From: Arthrobacter sp. HY1533
Lineage (GTDB): Bacteria; Actinomycetota; Actinomycetes; Actinomycetales; Micrococcaceae
Length of the DNA: 64,000 nucleotides
Direction of reading: 5' to 3'
Assembly: GCF_027568515.1 (NCBI RefSeq)
Contig: NZ_JANKZF010000001.1
Location: 434,001-498,000 of the forward strand
The notes beneath the pieces were generated by a model. The model was not told the origin of the DNA and made no database searches. It saw only the letters and a list, made by a program, of their open reading frames with translations. The position numbers and the translations under genes were made by a program. This document shows, piece by piece, positions 53,854 to 63,932 of the stretch. Numbering within the stretch: the first letter of the stretch is position 1; each line of letters opens with the position of its first letter.

Positions 53854-54756
53854 ATGGCACCCATGAGCACCCCAGAGTCCGCTGCGTCCGAACCCGCCGA
53901 GGTGGCGGCCCCCTACGGAACGGGAGCGGCCCCGGCCCGAACGGGCGGCGTCCCGGCCACGGCCGCCAAGGTCCGCACCCACCACCTGCAGGCCGCCAAG
54001 GCCGCCGGGCAGAAATTCGCCATGCTGACCGCCTACGACCAGTACACGGCGCAGATCTTTGACGAGGCCGGCATTGAGGTGCTCCTGGTGGGCGACTCCG
54101 CCTCCAACAACGTGCTGGGCAACGAGACGTCCCTGCCCATCACCCTCGATGAAATGATCATCTTCTCCCGCGCCGTGACGGCCGGCTCCAAGCGCGCCCT
54201 CGTCGTGGCTGACCTGCCCTTCGGCAGCTACGAGCAGTCCCCCGCGCAGGCCATCGCCTCCTCGGTGCGCCTCATGAAGGAGGGGCTCGTGCACGCGGTC
54301 AAGATGGAGGGCGGCGCCTACTACGCCCCCACCGTCCGCGCCCTGACCCAGGCCGGCATCCCCGTCATGGCACACATCGGCTTCACCCCGCAAAGCGAGC
54401 ACATGCTCGGCGGCTACCGTGTCCAGGGCCGCGGCGAAATGGCCCAGGCCATGGTTGACGACGCCGTTGCCCTGACGGAGGCCGGCGCGTTCTGCGTGCT
54501 GATGGAGATGGTCCCGGCCGAAACAGCCGCTTTGGTGGACGCCGCCATTTCAGTACCCACCGTGGGCATCGGCGCCGGCAACACCACCACGGGCCAGGTC
54601 CTGGTGTGGCAGGACATGGCAGGGCTGCGGACCGGCAAGATGGCCAAGTTCGTCAAGCAGTACGCCCAGATGCGCACCATCCTGGCCGACGCCGCCACCG
54701 AGTTTGGCGCCGAAGTCCGCTCCGGCGTGTTCCCGGGCCCCGAGCATACGTTCTAG
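53854..54756 (+). CDS. panB: 3-methyl-2-oxobutanoate hydroxymethyltransferase (pantothenate synthesis)
   Basis: 300 residues; an Ala/Pro-rich 40-residue N-terminal tail precedes the TIM barrel. MLTAYDQYTAQIFDEAG, LLVGDSASNNVLGNE, VVADLPFGSYE and KMEGG are family motifs; GIGAGNTTTGQVLVWQDM and KQYAQ follow. Transfers a hydroxymethyl group from methylene-THF to 2-oxoisovalerate. TAAGCT at 53842-53847 lies exactly 6 nt upstream of ATG, so leaderless initiation competes with the GGAG in between. panC and panD are not here. Confidence 0.95.
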   Translation: MAPMSTPESAASEPAEVAAPYGTGAAPARTGGVPATAAKVRTHHLQAAKAAGQKFAMLTAYDQYTAQIFDEAGIEVLLVGDSASNNVLGNETSLPITLDEMIIFSRAVTAGSKRALVVADLPFGSYEQSPAQAIASSVRLMKEGLVHAVKMEGGAYYAPTVRALTQAGIPVMAHIGFTPQSEHMLGGYRVQGRGEMAQAMVDDAVALTEAGAFCVLMEMVPAETAALVDAAISVPTVGIGAGNTTTGQVLVWQDMAGLRTGKMAKFVKQYAQMRTILADAATEFGAEVRSGVFPGPEHTF

Positions 54757-54761
54757 CCAAG

Positions 54762-54785
54762 GACCCCGGCCCCTGGGCCGGGGTC
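54762..54785. terminator. Hairpin between panB and the 58-residue gene
   Basis: 11 bp stem GACCCCGGCCC / GGGCCGGGGTC with a very short loop. The right arm overlaps the stop codon of the convergent small gene. No clear T-run. Confidence 0.65.
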
Positions 54786-54960
54786 AGTCTTCGTTGTCCT
54801 CTTCGTCCAGGGCGTCGGCGGCCTCGTTGCGCTCGCGCACCCGCGCCAGCGCCTGTTCGGCTTCCTCCCGGGATTCATAGGGGCCGATGAGGGACTTCCA
54901 GCCGGACTGGGCATCCTTCTCCACCTCATGGGTTTCCACGTTGTACCAGTACTGCGCCAT
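54784..54960 (-). CDS. Small acidic protein, SPOR-like
   Basis: 58 residues encoded on the minus strand. MAQYWYNVETHEVEKDAQSG begins it; the middle WKSLIGPYESREEAEQAL reads like the core of a SPOR or similar aromatic/beta fold (GPYxSREEAEQAL), and the C-terminus is acidic (DEEDNED). A GGAGG lies 6 nt before ATG, so it is very likely real. Similar tiny proteins sit upstream of the methionine aminopeptidase in Micrococcales. Function unknown. It is divergent from map. Confidence 0.82.
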   Translation of the reverse strand: MAQYWYNVETHEVEKDAQSGWKSLIGPYESREEAEQALARVRERNEAADALDEEDNED

Positions 54961-55041
54961 GTCGGCCTCCAGATGTGAGCGGGCGGATCTAACGGACTCC
55001 TGCCATCATAGGCCGCGGCCAAAAACTTATAGGATGGTGCC

Positions 55042-55920
55042 ATGTCTTCCACAGCCACCACTGCCCCGATCGGCAAGCTCGTCCCCGGAACCATCAGCGG
55101 CGAGCTGCCGGTTCCGTTCTCCATCCCCCGCCCCGAATACGTGGGCAAGGCCGGCCCCGCGCCGTTCAAGGGTTCCGAGGTCAAGGACGCAGAGACGCTG
55201 GAAAAGATCCGCATCTCCGCCAAAATCGCCGCCCAGGCGATTGTCGAAGTGGGCAGGCACATTGTTCCCGGCGTCACCACCGACGCACTGGACCGGATCG
55301 GCCACGAGTTCCTGCTGGACCACAAGGCCTACCCCTCAACGCTGGGCTACCGCGGCTTCCCGAAGTCCCTGTGCTCCTCGATCAATGAGGTCATCTGCCA
55401 CGGCATCCCGGACACCACAGTGGTTGAAGACGGCGACATCATCAACATCGACATCACGGCGTTCAAAAACGGTGTGCACGGCGACACGAACTGGACGTTC
55501 ACCGTGGGCGACGTCGACGAGGAATCCCGCCTGCTGGTGGAGCGCACCCAGGAATCGCTGAACCGTGCCATCCGGGCCGTGGCCCCGGGCCGGGAAATCA
55601 ACATCATCGGCCGGGCCATCGAGTCCTACGCCAAGCGTTTTGGCTACGGCGTGGTGCGCGACTTCACCGGCCATGGCGTGGGCGAAGCGTTCCACACCGG
55701 GCTGATTATTCCGCATTATGACGCCGCGCCGGCCTACAACACTGTGTTGGAGGAGGGGATGGTGTTTACCATTGAACCCATGCTCACGCTGGGCACGATT
55801 GACTGGGACATGTGGGCCGATGACTGGACGGTTGTCACCCGCGACCGCAAGCGCACGGCGCAGTTCGAACACACCATGGTGGTCACCGCCACGGGCGCCG
55901 AAGTCCTCACGCTTCCGTAA
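55042..55920 (+). CDS. map: Methionine aminopeptidase, type I
   Basis: 292 residues; an N-terminal extension of about 45 residues (with IPRPEYVGK, common in actinobacterial MetAP) precedes the pita-bread fold. The five metal ligands are visible in order: [40 protein letters not shown] and the final QFEHTMVV. Removes initiator methionine from nascent proteins. TAGGAT at 55030-55035 lies exactly 6 nt before ATG. Confidence 0.95.
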   Translation: MSSTATTAPIGKLVPGTISGELPVPFSIPRPEYVGKAGPAPFKGSEVKDAETLEKIRISAKIAAQAIVEVGRHIVPGVTTDALDRIGHEFLLDHKAYPSTLGYRGFPKSLCSSINEVICHGIPDTTVVEDGDIINIDITAFKNGVHGDTNWTFTVGDVDEESRLLVERTQESLNRAIRAVAPGREINIIGRAIESYAKRFGYGVVRDFTGHGVGEAFHTGLIIPHYDAAPAYNTVLEEGMVFTIEPMLTLGTIDWDMWADDWTVVTRDRKRTAQFEHTMVVTATGAEVLTLP

Positions 55921-56002
55921 CTTTCCCCGCGCGAAGGCCCGCCAGGGCAGCCGCGTGCCGCGACACCCCTGCACCTGACAGTTCCCTACCCCTGGAGTAC
56001 GC

Positions 56003-56797
56003 ATGTCCAAGAAGCACTCACCCAAGACGACCGTCATCGGCATCGACATTGGCGGCACCGGCATCAAGGGCGGCATCGTCGACCTCGAGAGCGGCCAGGT
56101 CGTGGGCGAACGCTTCCGGATCCCCACCCCCACCCCCTCCACGCCGCAAAACGTGGCCAAGGTGGTCAAGGAGATCGTGGACGAGCTCTCCGGCCGCGAG
56201 CATGCGCCGGCCAAGGACGCCCCCGTGGGCATCACCTTCCCGGCCATCATCGCCCACGGCGTCTCCCTCTCGGCTGCCAACGTGGACCAGTCCTGGATCA
56301 ACGCCGACGTGGACCACATCTTCTCCAGGGAACTGGGCCGCGATGTCCAGGTCATGAACGACGCCGACGCCGCCGGCCTCGCCGAGGCCCGCTACGGCGC
56401 CGGCAAGGACGTCAAGGGCACCGTCCTGGTCATCACTTTGGGCACCGGCATCGGTTCGGCCTTCATCTTCAACGGCAAGCTCATCCCCAACGTGGAACTG
56501 GGCCACCTGGAACTCGACGGCCACGACGCCGAAACGAAGGCCTCCGCCAGCGCACGCGAACGCGACGACATCAGCTGGGACGAGTACGCCGTGCGCCTGC
56601 AGCGCTACTTCTCCCACGTGGAATTCCTGTTCTCCCCCGAACTGTTCATCATCGGCGGCGGCATCTCCAAGCGCAGCGAAGACTACCTGCCGCAGCTGGA
56701 CCTGCGCACCAAGATCATCCCGGCCGAACTGGCCAACAACGCCGGCATCGTCGGCGGCGCCCTCCAGGCAGCCGTCCACTTCAAGATCACCAAGTAG
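56003..56797 (+). CDS. ppgK: Polyphosphate/ATP glucokinase (ROK family)
   Basis: 264 residues, the usual PpgK length. GIDIGGTGIKGGIVDLESG is the ATP/polyP-binding loop; TFPAIIAHGV, VMNDADAAGLAEARYGAGKD and TLGTGIGSAFIFNGKLIPN follow, as in PpgK. LGHLELDGHDAE is typical. Phosphorylates glucose using polyphosphate or ATP, a hallmark of actinobacteria. It lies 82 nt after map and 6 nt before the SDR gene, so the latter two are probably co-transcribed. Confidence 0.93.
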   Translation: MSKKHSPKTTVIGIDIGGTGIKGGIVDLESGQVVGERFRIPTPTPSTPQNVAKVVKEIVDELSGREHAPAKDAPVGITFPAIIAHGVSLSAANVDQSWINADVDHIFSRELGRDVQVMNDADAAGLAEARYGAGKDVKGTVLVITLGTGIGSAFIFNGKLIPNVELGHLELDGHDAETKASASARERDDISWDEYAVRLQRYFSHVEFLFSPELFIIGGGISKRSEDYLPQLDLRTKIIPAELANNAGIVGGALQAAVHFKITK

Positions 56798-56803
56798 CCC
56801 ACC

Positions 56804-57559
56804 ATGGACGGCCGGCACGACGTTGCCATTGTGACCGGGGCAAGCCGGGGCATAGGTGCCGCGACGGCCGTCCTGGCCGCCCGGGCAGGGCGTGCCGTGG
56901 TGGTCAACTACTCGCAGGACGCCGACGGCGCCGCCGCCGTTGTCCAGGAGATTGAGGGCCTGGGCGGCAGGGCACTGGCCGTGCAGGCCGATGTGTCCGA
57001 CCCCAACGCCGTGCGGGCGCTTTTCGACGCCGCCGCCACGCTGGGGCCCGTGCGCGCCGTCGTCAACAATGCCGGCATCACGGGTGACTTGATCGGGCCG
57101 CTCGTGGACGTCCCGGCCGAAACTGTCAGGCGCGTGCTGGACGTCAACGTGGCCGGCGCCATCTACATGTGCCAGGAGGCACAGCGGCGCATGTCCACGG
57201 CAACGGGCGGGGACGGCGGCAGCATCGTCAACATCTCCTCAACCGCCGTCAAGGCCGGCTCCCCCGGCACCTGGGTGCACTATGCCGCATCCAAGGGCGC
57301 ACTCGACGTGCTGACCATTGGCTTTGCCACCGAGGCGGCGGCACACGGCATCCGCGTCAACGCAGTATCCCCCGGCAGCACCAACACGGGTTTGCACGCC
57401 GCGGCAGGCATGCCGGACCGGGTGGAGCGCCTGAACCACCTGATCCCCATGGGACGCGGCGGCGAGCCGGAGGAGGTTGCCGCGGCGGTGCTGTGGCTCC
57501 TCGGCCCGGAGGCCTCCTATGTCACGGGCGCCATCCTGCCCGTTGCCGGCGGCCGCTAA
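56804..57559 (+). CDS. Short-chain dehydrogenase/reductase (SDR) family oxidoreductase
   Basis: 251 residues, classical SDR. TGASRGIGAATAVLA (cofactor motif), NNAG, catalytic Ser in SIVNISSTAVKAGS, and active-site HYAASKGALD giving Y-x-x-x-K (about residues 157-161). An LIPMGRGGEPEEVAAAVLWL segment is typical of sugar or 3-oxoacyl-type SDRs. Cofactor preference: NADPH is suggested by the Arg in ASRG and the Ser-Gln after NY, tentatively. Substrate unknown. Starts 6 nt after ppgK. Confidence 0.92.
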   Translation: MDGRHDVAIVTGASRGIGAATAVLAARAGRAVVVNYSQDADGAAAVVQEIEGLGGRALAVQADVSDPNAVRALFDAAATLGPVRAVVNNAGITGDLIGPLVDVPAETVRRVLDVNVAGAIYMCQEAQRRMSTATGGDGGSIVNISSTAVKAGSPGTWVHYAASKGALDVLTIGFATEAAAHGIRVNAVSPGSTNTGLHAAAGMPDRVERLNHLIPMGRGGEPEEVAAAVLWLLGPEASYVTGAILPVAGGR

Positions 57560-57613
57560 GGGCAGCCAACAGCGGCAAACATCACGCCCGGCGCCCCCTG
57601 CATGGCCCTTTTG

Positions 57614-58099
57614 TCAGCTGCCTGCGGCCGCGCTTCGGCCGGCCGGCTGCTGCTGGGCCTCGCTGCGCAACTGCGCAATGGAAGCCTCAAAGTCCTCCAG
57701 CGATTCAAAGGCCTGGTACACGCTGGCAAAGCGCAGGTACGCCACGAGGTCCAGTCGGCGCAGCGGCGCAAGGATGGCCAGGCCGACGTCGTTCGCGTCA
57801 ATTTCCGCAGCCCCGCTGGCGCGGATGGATTCCTCGACTTCCTGCGCCAGCATGGCGAGGTCGTCGTCGGTGACGGGGCGGCCCTGGCAGGCCTTGCGCA
57901 CGCCGCTGATGACCTTGCTGCGGCTGAACGGCTCGGCCACCCCTGAGCGCTTGGTCACGGAGAGGCTGGCGGTTTCCATGGTGCTGAAGCGGCGGCCGCA
58001 CTCGGTGCATTGCCGGCGGCGCCGGATGGAGGATCCGTCGTCGGAGAGACGGGAGTCCACCACCCTGGAGTCAGGATTGCGGCAAAACGGGCAGTACAT
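57614..58099 (-). CDS. nrdR: Transcriptional repressor of ribonucleotide reductase
   Basis: 161 residues. Zinc-ribbon at the N-terminus (MYCPFC...CTECGRRF), with the [10 protein letters not shown] segment conserved, followed by the ATP-cone from about residue 46 ([21 protein letters not shown]). NrdR senses dATP/ATP and represses nrd operons via NrdR boxes. AAGGAAA precedes ATG 58099. It is divergent from nothing and lies behind hisD on the same strand, a common arrangement. Confidence 0.94.
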   Translation of the reverse strand: MYCPFCRNPDSRVVDSRLSDDGSSIRRRRQCTECGRRFSTMETASLSVTKRSGVAEPFSRSKVISGVRKACQGRPVTDDDLAMLAQEVEESIRASGAAEIDANDVGLAILAPLRRLDLVAYLRFASVYQAFESLEDFEASIAQLRSEAQQQPAGRSAAAGS

Positions 58100-58202
58100 G
58101 CGTTTTCCTTCGGCTCATGGTGTGTCCCAGTCTAGGTCCGGGCCCAGGCTAATGACAATCGTGTAAGTATCGTGCGCGCAGGGCGCCGCGCCTGGCCGGC
58201 GA

Positions 58203-59594
58203 CTAGGCGAAACGGACGGCGACGGCGTCACCGTGCGCCGGCAGGCCCTCGGCCTTGGACAGCGTGATGACGTGCCCGGCAACTTCCGCAAGTGCATCCT
58301 TGGAGTAGTTGATGACCTGCACGGCACGCAGGAACGTTGTGACGTTCAGTCCCGAGGAGAATGCCGCGGTGCCGCTCGTGGGGAGCACGTGGTTTGAACC
58401 TGCGCAGTAGTCGCCCAGGCTGACGGGGCTGTAGTCCCCCACAAAGATGGCGCCGGCGCTCGTGATGCGCGCAGCCACCCCGGCGGCGTCCTCGGTCACG
58501 ACCTCCAGGTGTTCGGCCGCGTAGGCGTTGCACACCTGGACGCCCTGGTCCATGCCGTCCACCAGCACGATGCCGGACTGGGGCCCGGCCAGAGCCGTCT
58601 CCACCCGTTCGCGGTGCCGGGTCAGGGCCACCTGGCGCAGCAGTTCACGGTCGACGGCGTCAGCCAGTGCCGGTGAATCCGTCACCAGCACGGAGGCGGC
58701 GTTGGGGTCGTGCTCGGCCTGGCTGATGAGGTCGGCTGCCACGAACACGGGGTTGGCGGTGTGGTCTGCCAGCACGGCAATTTCGGTGGCGCCGGCCTCC
58801 GAGTCGATGCCCACCACGCCCTTGACCAGGCGCTTGGCGGTGGCGACAAAGATGTTGCCGGGGCCGGTGACAACGTCGACGGGCTCAATGGCCCCGCCTT
58901 CGCCGTTGGCGCTGCTGCCTGCGGCAACACCGTGTGCAAAGGCCGCGATGGCCTGCGCCCCGCCCATGGCGTAGACCTCATCAATGCCCAGCAGCGCGGC
59001 GGCGGCCAGGACGGTCAGGTCCGGCAGACCGCCGTTTTCCTTCTGCGGCGGGGAGGCCAGGGCCACGGAGCCAACGCCGGCGGCCAGGGCGGGCACCACG
59101 TTCATGACAACGGACGAAGGGTAGGCGGCAAGGCCACCGGGCACATACAGTCCCACACGGCGCACGGGCAGCCAGTGTGAGGAGACCACGGCGCCGCTGG
59201 CCACGGGGAAGTCAACATTGGCGGGCTTTTGTGCCTGGGCGAAGGCAGAGGCGCGTGCGATGGATTCCTCGAGGGCGGCCCGCACGGCCGGGTCAAGGTT
59301 TTCCAGGGCCTCGGCGAGTGCTGCGGCGGGGATCCGAGGGTGTTCCTGGGCGACGCCGTCGAACTTTTCGGCGAGCTCGGACAGGGCCGCGTGGCCGCGG
59401 AGCCTGACGTCGGCAATGATGGCGTGCACGGCGTCCTCGGCCGTGGTGACCGTCGAGTGGGCAGTGCGCGGCACGGCCACCTTCAGCTCGGCAAGGCTGA
59501 GTGCCTGCCCGCGCAGGTCCGTGCGGCGCAACATGGCCGGGGCTGTGCCGGTTCCGGCGGGGCTGCTGGACGTGGGGATCTCTTCGTAGCTCAC
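58203..59594 (-). CDS. hisD: Histidinol dehydrogenase
   Basis: 463 residues from GTG 59594; the open frame reaches 59858. TAAACT at 59603-59608 lies 8 nt upstream, and no ribosome site exists; an internal ATG 59534 would also give a plausible protein. [20 protein letters not shown] (about residue 135), [12 protein letters not shown] and [34 protein letters not shown], and the zinc region [14 protein letters not shown] are family hallmarks. Performs the last two steps of histidine synthesis. Only hisD of the pathway is in the window. Confidence 0.93.
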   Translation of the reverse strand: MSYEEIPTSSSPAGTGTAPAMLRRTDLRGQALSLAELKVAVPRTAHSTVTTAEDAVHAIIADVRLRGHAALSELAEKFDGVAQEHPRIPAAALAEALENLDPAVRAALEESIARASAFAQAQKPANVDFPVASGAVVSSHWLPVRRVGLYVPGGLAAYPSSVVMNVVPALAAGVGSVALASPPQKENGGLPDLTVLAAAALLGIDEVYAMGGAQAIAAFAHGVAAGSSANGEGGAIEPVDVVTGPGNIFVATAKRLVKGVVGIDSEAGATEIAVLADHTANPVFVAADLISQAEHDPNAASVLVTDSPALADAVDRELLRQVALTRHRERVETALAGPQSGIVLVDGMDQGVQVCNAYAAEHLEVVTEDAAGVAARITSAGAIFVGDYSPVSLGDYCAGSNHVLPTSGTAAFSSGLNVTTFLRAVQVINYSKDALAEVAGHVITLSKAEGLPAHGDAVAVRFA

Positions 59595-59644
59595 AGAACT
59601 TGAGTTTACCCGTTGCACAGCACCATGGCGTTCAGTGCGGCGGC

Positions 59645-60280
59645 TCAGTCGGCCGCAGGCTCCTGTGCCACGCGGGGCGCTGTCGCCGCCGGCACAAACG
59701 AGTACGAGATGAGAGACCAGGCGAAGACCACTACTGAGCTCGCCAGCGGCCAGAGCAGCAAGATGGAGCCGGAGCGCAGCGAGAAGACCATGCTGGGGCT
59801 GGCCATGTCGGCAGGCGGCTTGTGGAAGAGGTCGCCTGCGAAGACGCCTGTGCGCCACGCAATCACGGCCCCCGCCGCGCCTGCCACCGCCAGGACAACC
59901 GCAATGAGGGGCGACTGTGCCGAGCCACCCATGCGGGTGCGGCGGCGGCCGCCCATGGCCAGGACAGCGGAAATGATGCCGCCGGCCACGAGCAGGATGG
60001 CCAGCACGGCGTCACGGGCGAACCAGGTGGCATGGTCGGTGCTGTCCCCGTGGAAGGCGCCGCCCGGGGCGATGAGCCACCACAGCACGCCGGCCGCGGC
60101 CCCCGCCGCTGCGCAGAAGCCAAGCCAGCGGCGCCACAGGGCCGCCGTGCCCTGGGCCAGGGCTGCGGCCCGGCCGCGGCGGGGACCGCGGGCGTCGCGG
60201 CGCGCCAACACGGCAGGCACCGGGCTTGCGGGCACCGGGGCAGGCAGTGCGGCAGTTGCTGCCTGGGGTTCTTCAGTCAT
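59645..60280 (-). CDS. Hypothetical membrane protein
   Basis: 211 residues. A Pro/Ala-rich, then Arg-rich N-terminal cytoplasmic tail (about 1-50) precedes four hydrophobic segments (about 52-72, 85-108, 122-143 and 170-195). Family not recognised. TACGGT (60287-60292) lies exactly 6 nt upstream of the ATG. It lies 30 nt after dnaE on the same strand, so it may also be transcribed from dnaE. Confidence 0.78.
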   Translation of the reverse strand: MTEEPQAATAALPAPVPASPVPAVLARRDARGPRRGRAAALAQGTAALWRRWLGFCAAAGAAAGVLWWLIAPGGAFHGDSTDHATWFARDAVLAILLVAGGIISAVLAMGGRRRTRMGGSAQSPLIAVVLAVAGAAGAVIAWRTGVFAGDLFHKPPADMASPSMVFSLRSGSILLLWPLASSVVVFAWSLISYSFVPAATAPRVAQEPAAD

Positions 60281-60310
60281 GGTTCAACCGTATCCTGCCC
60301 GGGGGCCCGC

Positions 60311-63300
60311 TCAGCCCTCAAGGCATGTGGGTCCGAGGAGAACCTTCAGGTCGCCAAACAATGCCGGGGTGGGGTTGACCCTGTGGTGCAGCGGCAGTTT
60401 CATGACCTTCACGGCCCGGCTGCCGGCCAGGTGCATCTTGACCTCGGTGTTGCCGCGGTGGTCGCCCAGGACCTGCTTGAGCGCAGTCAGCACGGCCTCG
60501 TTGGCCTTGTGCTCGGGCATGGAGATGACAAGGGGTCCGGACATGCCTTCGCTGAGGTCGGGGACGGAGAGCTCCATGGCGTTGAGGGTGATGGCGCCGT
60601 CGTCCCGCTTTTGCAGCCTGCCCTTGACCACCACGATCAGGTCCTCGGCCAGCACGTTGGCGATGGGGCCGTAGGTCTGGCCGAAGAACATGACCTCGAT
60701 GGAGCCGCCCAGGTCCTCGACCTCGCAGCGGGCGTAGGGGTTGCCGCTGCTCTTGGCGATGCGGCGCTGCAGGTTGGTGATCATGCCGGAAATCGTGATG
60801 ATGTGCCCGTCCTGCGGGCCGTCGTCGCCCAGCACCTGCGTGATGGACAGGTCGGCGTTCTGGCTCAGGATGCCTTCCAGGCCGCGCAGCGGGTGGTCGG
60901 AGACGTACAGGCCCAGCATGTCGCGCTCAAACGCGAGCTTGTCCTTCTTCTCCCACTCGGGCAGGTCGGGGATTTCGGTGGTCAGCGCCGATTCCGGCTC
61001 GGCATCCCCGCCCAGGCCGGCAAAGAGGTCAAACTGGCCCACCGCCTCATTGCGCTTGATGGTGATGACGGAGTCCACGGCCTCTTCGTGGATCATGGCC
61101 AGGGCGCGCCGGGCGTGGCCCAGCGAGTCAAAGGCGCCTGCCTTGATGAGCGATTCAATGGTGCGCTTGTTGCACACCACGGCCGGGACCTTCATGAGGA
61201 AGTCGGAGAAGTTCTCGAAGTTGCCGCGCTCCACGCGCGATTCCACCAAGCCGTTGACAACGTTGGCGCCCACGTTGCGGATGGCGCCCATGCCGAAGCG
61301 GATGTCGTTGCCCACGGGGGTGAAGTTGAGGGCAGATTCGTTGACGTCGGGGGCCAGGACCGTGATGCCCATGCGGCGGCATTCGTTCAGGTACAGGGCC
61401 AGCTTGTCCTTGTCGTCGCCCACGCTGGTGAGCAGCGCGGCCATGTATTCGGCCGGGTGGTGGGCCTTGAGGTAGGCGGTCCAGTAGCTGATGACGCCGT
61501 AGGCGGCCGAGTGGGCCTTGTTGAAGGCGTAGTCGGAGAACGGCAGCAGGATGGCCCACAGGGTCTTGACGGCCTCGTCGGTGTAGCCGTTGTCCAGCAT
61601 GCCCTGGTGGAAGCCCTCATACTGCTTGTCCAGCTCGGACTTCTTCTTCTTGCCCATGGCACGGCGCAGGATGTCGGCGCGGCCCAGCGAGTAGCCGGCC
61701 AGCTTCTGCGCGATGGACATGACCTGCTCCTGGTACACGATCAGCCCGTAGGTGCCGCCCAGGATTTCCGCGAGTGGTTCCTCCAGCGTGGGGTGGATGG
61801 GGGTGATGGGCTGGAGCCCGTTCTTGCGCAGAGCGTAGTTGGTGTGCGAATCGGCACCCATGGGGCCCGGGCGGTAAAGCGCCAGGACGGCGGAAATGTC
61901 CTCGAAGTTGTCGGGGCGCATGAGCTTCAGGAGCGAGCGCATGGGCCCGCCGTCGAGCTGGAACACGCCCAGCGTGTCGCCGCGGGCCATGAGCTCGTAG
62001 GAGGCGACGTCGTCGTACTCCAAACCTTCAAGGTCAAGGTCAAAGCCCTTGTTGGCCTTGATGTTCTCCAGGGCATCGGTGATGATCGTGAGGTTTCGCA
62101 ACCCCAAAAAGTCCATCTTGATCAGGCCAAGGCCCTCGGAGGTGGGGTAGTCGAACTGGGTGATGACCTGCCCGTCCTGGATGCGGCGCATGATCGGGAT
62201 GACGTCGATGATGGGGTCCGAGGACATGATGACGCCGGCCGCGTGCACGCCCCACTGGCGCTTGAGCCCCTCCAGGCCCTTGGACAGTTCAAAGACCTTG
62301 GCCGCTTCGGGATCCGTGTTGATCAGGTTGCGGAAATCCCCGGCCTCGCCGTAACGCTTGGCCTCGGGGTTTTCAATGTCATTGAGCGCAATGTCCTTGG
62401 CCATGACGGCAGGCGGCAGCGCCTTGGTCAACATTTCGCCCATGCTGAAGGGGTGCCCCAGCACGCGGGAGGAGTCCTTCAACGCCTGCTTGGTCTTGAT
62501 GCTGCCGTAGGTCACGATCATGGCGACTCGCTCGTCACCGTACTTCTCGGTCACATACTTGATCACCTCATGGCGGCGGCGATCATCGAAGTCCACGTCA
62601 AAGTCAGGCATGGATACACGTTCCGGGTTCAGGAACCGCTCAAAGATCAGGCCGTGGCGCAACGGGTCAAGGTCGGTGATGCGCATGGCGTAGGCCACCA
62701 TGGAGCCGGCACCTGAACCACGGCCCGGGCCCACGCGGATGCCGTTGTCCTTGGACCAGTTGATGAAGTCGGCCACCACCAGGAAGTAGCCGGGGAAGCC
62801 CATCTTGATGATGACATCAAGCTCGTAGTCGGCCTGCTTGCGGACCGCGTCCGGGATGCCGCCCGCGTAGCGGTACTTGAGTCCTGCGTCGACCTCCTTG
62901 ACCAGCCAGGAGGTCTCGTCCTCCCCTGGCGGGCAAGGGAACTTGGGCATGTAGTTGGCGTTGGTGTTGAAGGAGACGTCGCAGCGCTCGGCGATGAGCA
63001 GCGTGTTGTCGCAGGCCTCGGGCAGTTCGGAGAAGAGCTGGCGCATCTCGGCCGGGGACTTCAGGTAGTAGCCGCTGCCACTGAAGGCAAAGCGCTTGCC
63101 GCCCTCGTCGTAGGTGGGCTCGGTCAGGGTGGAGGCTGACTGCAGGGCCAGCAGGGCCTCGTGCGCTTTCGCATCGTGCTCGTGCGTGTAGTGGAGGTCG
63201 TTCGTGGCCACGAGCGGGATCTGCAGGTCCTTGGCCAGGCGCAGCAGGTCCTTCGTGACGCGGCGTTCAATGTCGAGCCCGTGGTCCATGAGCTCGCAGA

Positions 63301-63877
63301 AGTAATTCTCTTTGCCGAAGATGTCCTGGAACTCGGCGGCGGCAGCCCTGGCCTCGTTGTACTGGCCCAGGCGGAGCCTTGTCTGCACCTCGCCGGAGGG
63401 GCAGCCGGTGGTGGCGATGAGGCCCGTGTGGTACTCGTTGAGCAGCTCGCGGTCCAGGCGCGGGTACTTGCCCATGGGCGAATCCAGGGAGCCCAGCGAG
63501 GATGCCCTGAACAAGTTGCGCATGCCCTGGTTGTTGTAGCTCAGCAGGGTCATGTGCGTGTAGAAACCACCGCCGGAGACGTCGTCCTTCTTCTGCGACT
63601 CGTCCGTGCGCCACTTGACCCTGGACTTGTCGGTGCGGGCCGTGCCGGGGGTGACGTATGCCTCGACGCCGATGATGGGCTTGATGCCGGCGTCGGTGGC
63701 CTTCTTCCAGAAGTCAAAGGCGCCGAACAGGTAGCCGTGGTCGGTGGTGGCCAGGGCCGGCATTTCAAGGCGCTTGGCCTCGTCAAACAGTTCGGTCAGG
63801 CGCGCCGCACCGTCCAGCATGGAGTATTCGGTGTGCGTATGGAGATGGACAAAACTGTCAGTCGATGAGCTAGCCAC
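60311..63877 (-). CDS. dnaE: DNA polymerase III subunit alpha (DnaE1)
   Basis: 1188 residues, full length. The N-terminal PHP domain shows HLHTHTEYSMLDGAARL and the later ATTDHGYL. The C-family polymerase core has PGRGSGAGSMVAYAM and PDFDVDFDD (catalytic Asp residues), followed by the helix-hairpin-helix and OB-fold (about 1000-1080). As DnaE1 it is the main replicative polymerase. GTG start; TAGAAT (63884-63889) lies exactly 6 nt upstream, indicating a leaderless message. No other replication gene is adjacent. Confidence 0.95.
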   Translation of the reverse strand: MASSSTDSFVHLHTHTEYSMLDGAARLTELFDEAKRLEMPALATTDHGYLFGAFDFWKKATDAGIKPIIGVEAYVTPGTARTDKSRVKWRTDESQKKDDVSGGGFYTHMTLLSYNNQGMRNLFRASSLGSLDSPMGKYPRLDRELLNEYHTGLIATTGCPSGEVQTRLRLGQYNEARAAAAEFQDIFGKENYFCELMDHGLDIERRVTKDLLRLAKDLQIPLVATNDLHYTHEHDAKAHEALLALQSASTLTEPTYDEGGKRFAFSGSGYYLKSPAEMRQLFSELPEACDNTLLIAERCDVSFNTNANYMPKFPCPPGEDETSWLVKEVDAGLKYRYAGGIPDAVRKQADYELDVIIKMGFPGYFLVVADFINWSKDNGIRVGPGRGSGAGSMVAYAMRITDLDPLRHGLIFERFLNPERVSMPDFDVDFDDRRRHEVIKYVTEKYGDERVAMIVTYGSIKTKQALKDSSRVLGHPFSMGEMLTKALPPAVMAKDIALNDIENPEAKRYGEAGDFRNLINTDPEAAKVFELSKGLEGLKRQWGVHAAGVIMSSDPIIDVIPIMRRIQDGQVITQFDYPTSEGLGLIKMDFLGLRNLTIITDALENIKANKGFDLDLEGLEYDDVASYELMARGDTLGVFQLDGGPMRSLLKLMRPDNFEDISAVLALYRPGPMGADSHTNYALRKNGLQPITPIHPTLEEPLAEILGGTYGLIVYQEQVMSIAQKLAGYSLGRADILRRAMGKKKKSELDKQYEGFHQGMLDNGYTDEAVKTLWAILLPFSDYAFNKAHSAAYGVISYWTAYLKAHHPAEYMAALLTSVGDDKDKLALYLNECRRMGITVLAPDVNESALNFTPVGNDIRFGMGAIRNVGANVVNGLVESRVERGNFENFSDFLMKVPAVVCNKRTIESLIKAGAFDSLGHARRALAMIHEEAVDSVITIKRNEAVGQFDLFAGLGGDAEPESALTTEIPDLPEWEKKDKLAFERDMLGLYVSDHPLRGLEGILSQNADLSITQVLGDDGPQDGHIITISGMITNLQRRIAKSSGNPYARCEVEDLGGSIEVMFFGQTYGPIANVLAEDLIVVVKGRLQKRDDGAITLNAMELSVPDLSEGMSGPLVISMPEHKANEAVLTALKQVLGDHRGNTEVKMHLAGSRAVKVMKLPLHHRVNPTPALFGDLKVLLGPTCLEG

Positions 63878-63883
63878 CGAACC

Positions 63884-63889
63884 ATTCTA
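63884..63889 (-). promoter_or_regulatory. TAGAAT -10 element of dnaE
   Basis: TAGAAT on the minus strand ends exactly 6 nt before the GTG start of dnaE, the same geometry as at twelve other genes in the window. No -35 is evident. Confidence 0.55.
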
Positions 63890-63932
63890 GTGCCATAGAC
63901 CGAGCCCCGCCCGGCCACCCAAAGCCACCGCA

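Noticed and set aside
59534-59594. ATG 59534 as the hisD start
   Set aside because: No ribosome site precedes it; the GTG at 59594 has a -10 hexamer 8 nt upstream, and other actinobacterial HisD proteins have a short extension. The choice remains uncertain.
59822-62716. 964-codon open frame opposite dnaE on the plus strand
   Set aside because: It lies wholly opposite a full-length dnaE with intact motifs, and its His/Gly/Gln-rich composition is typical of antisense frames in GC-rich DNA.
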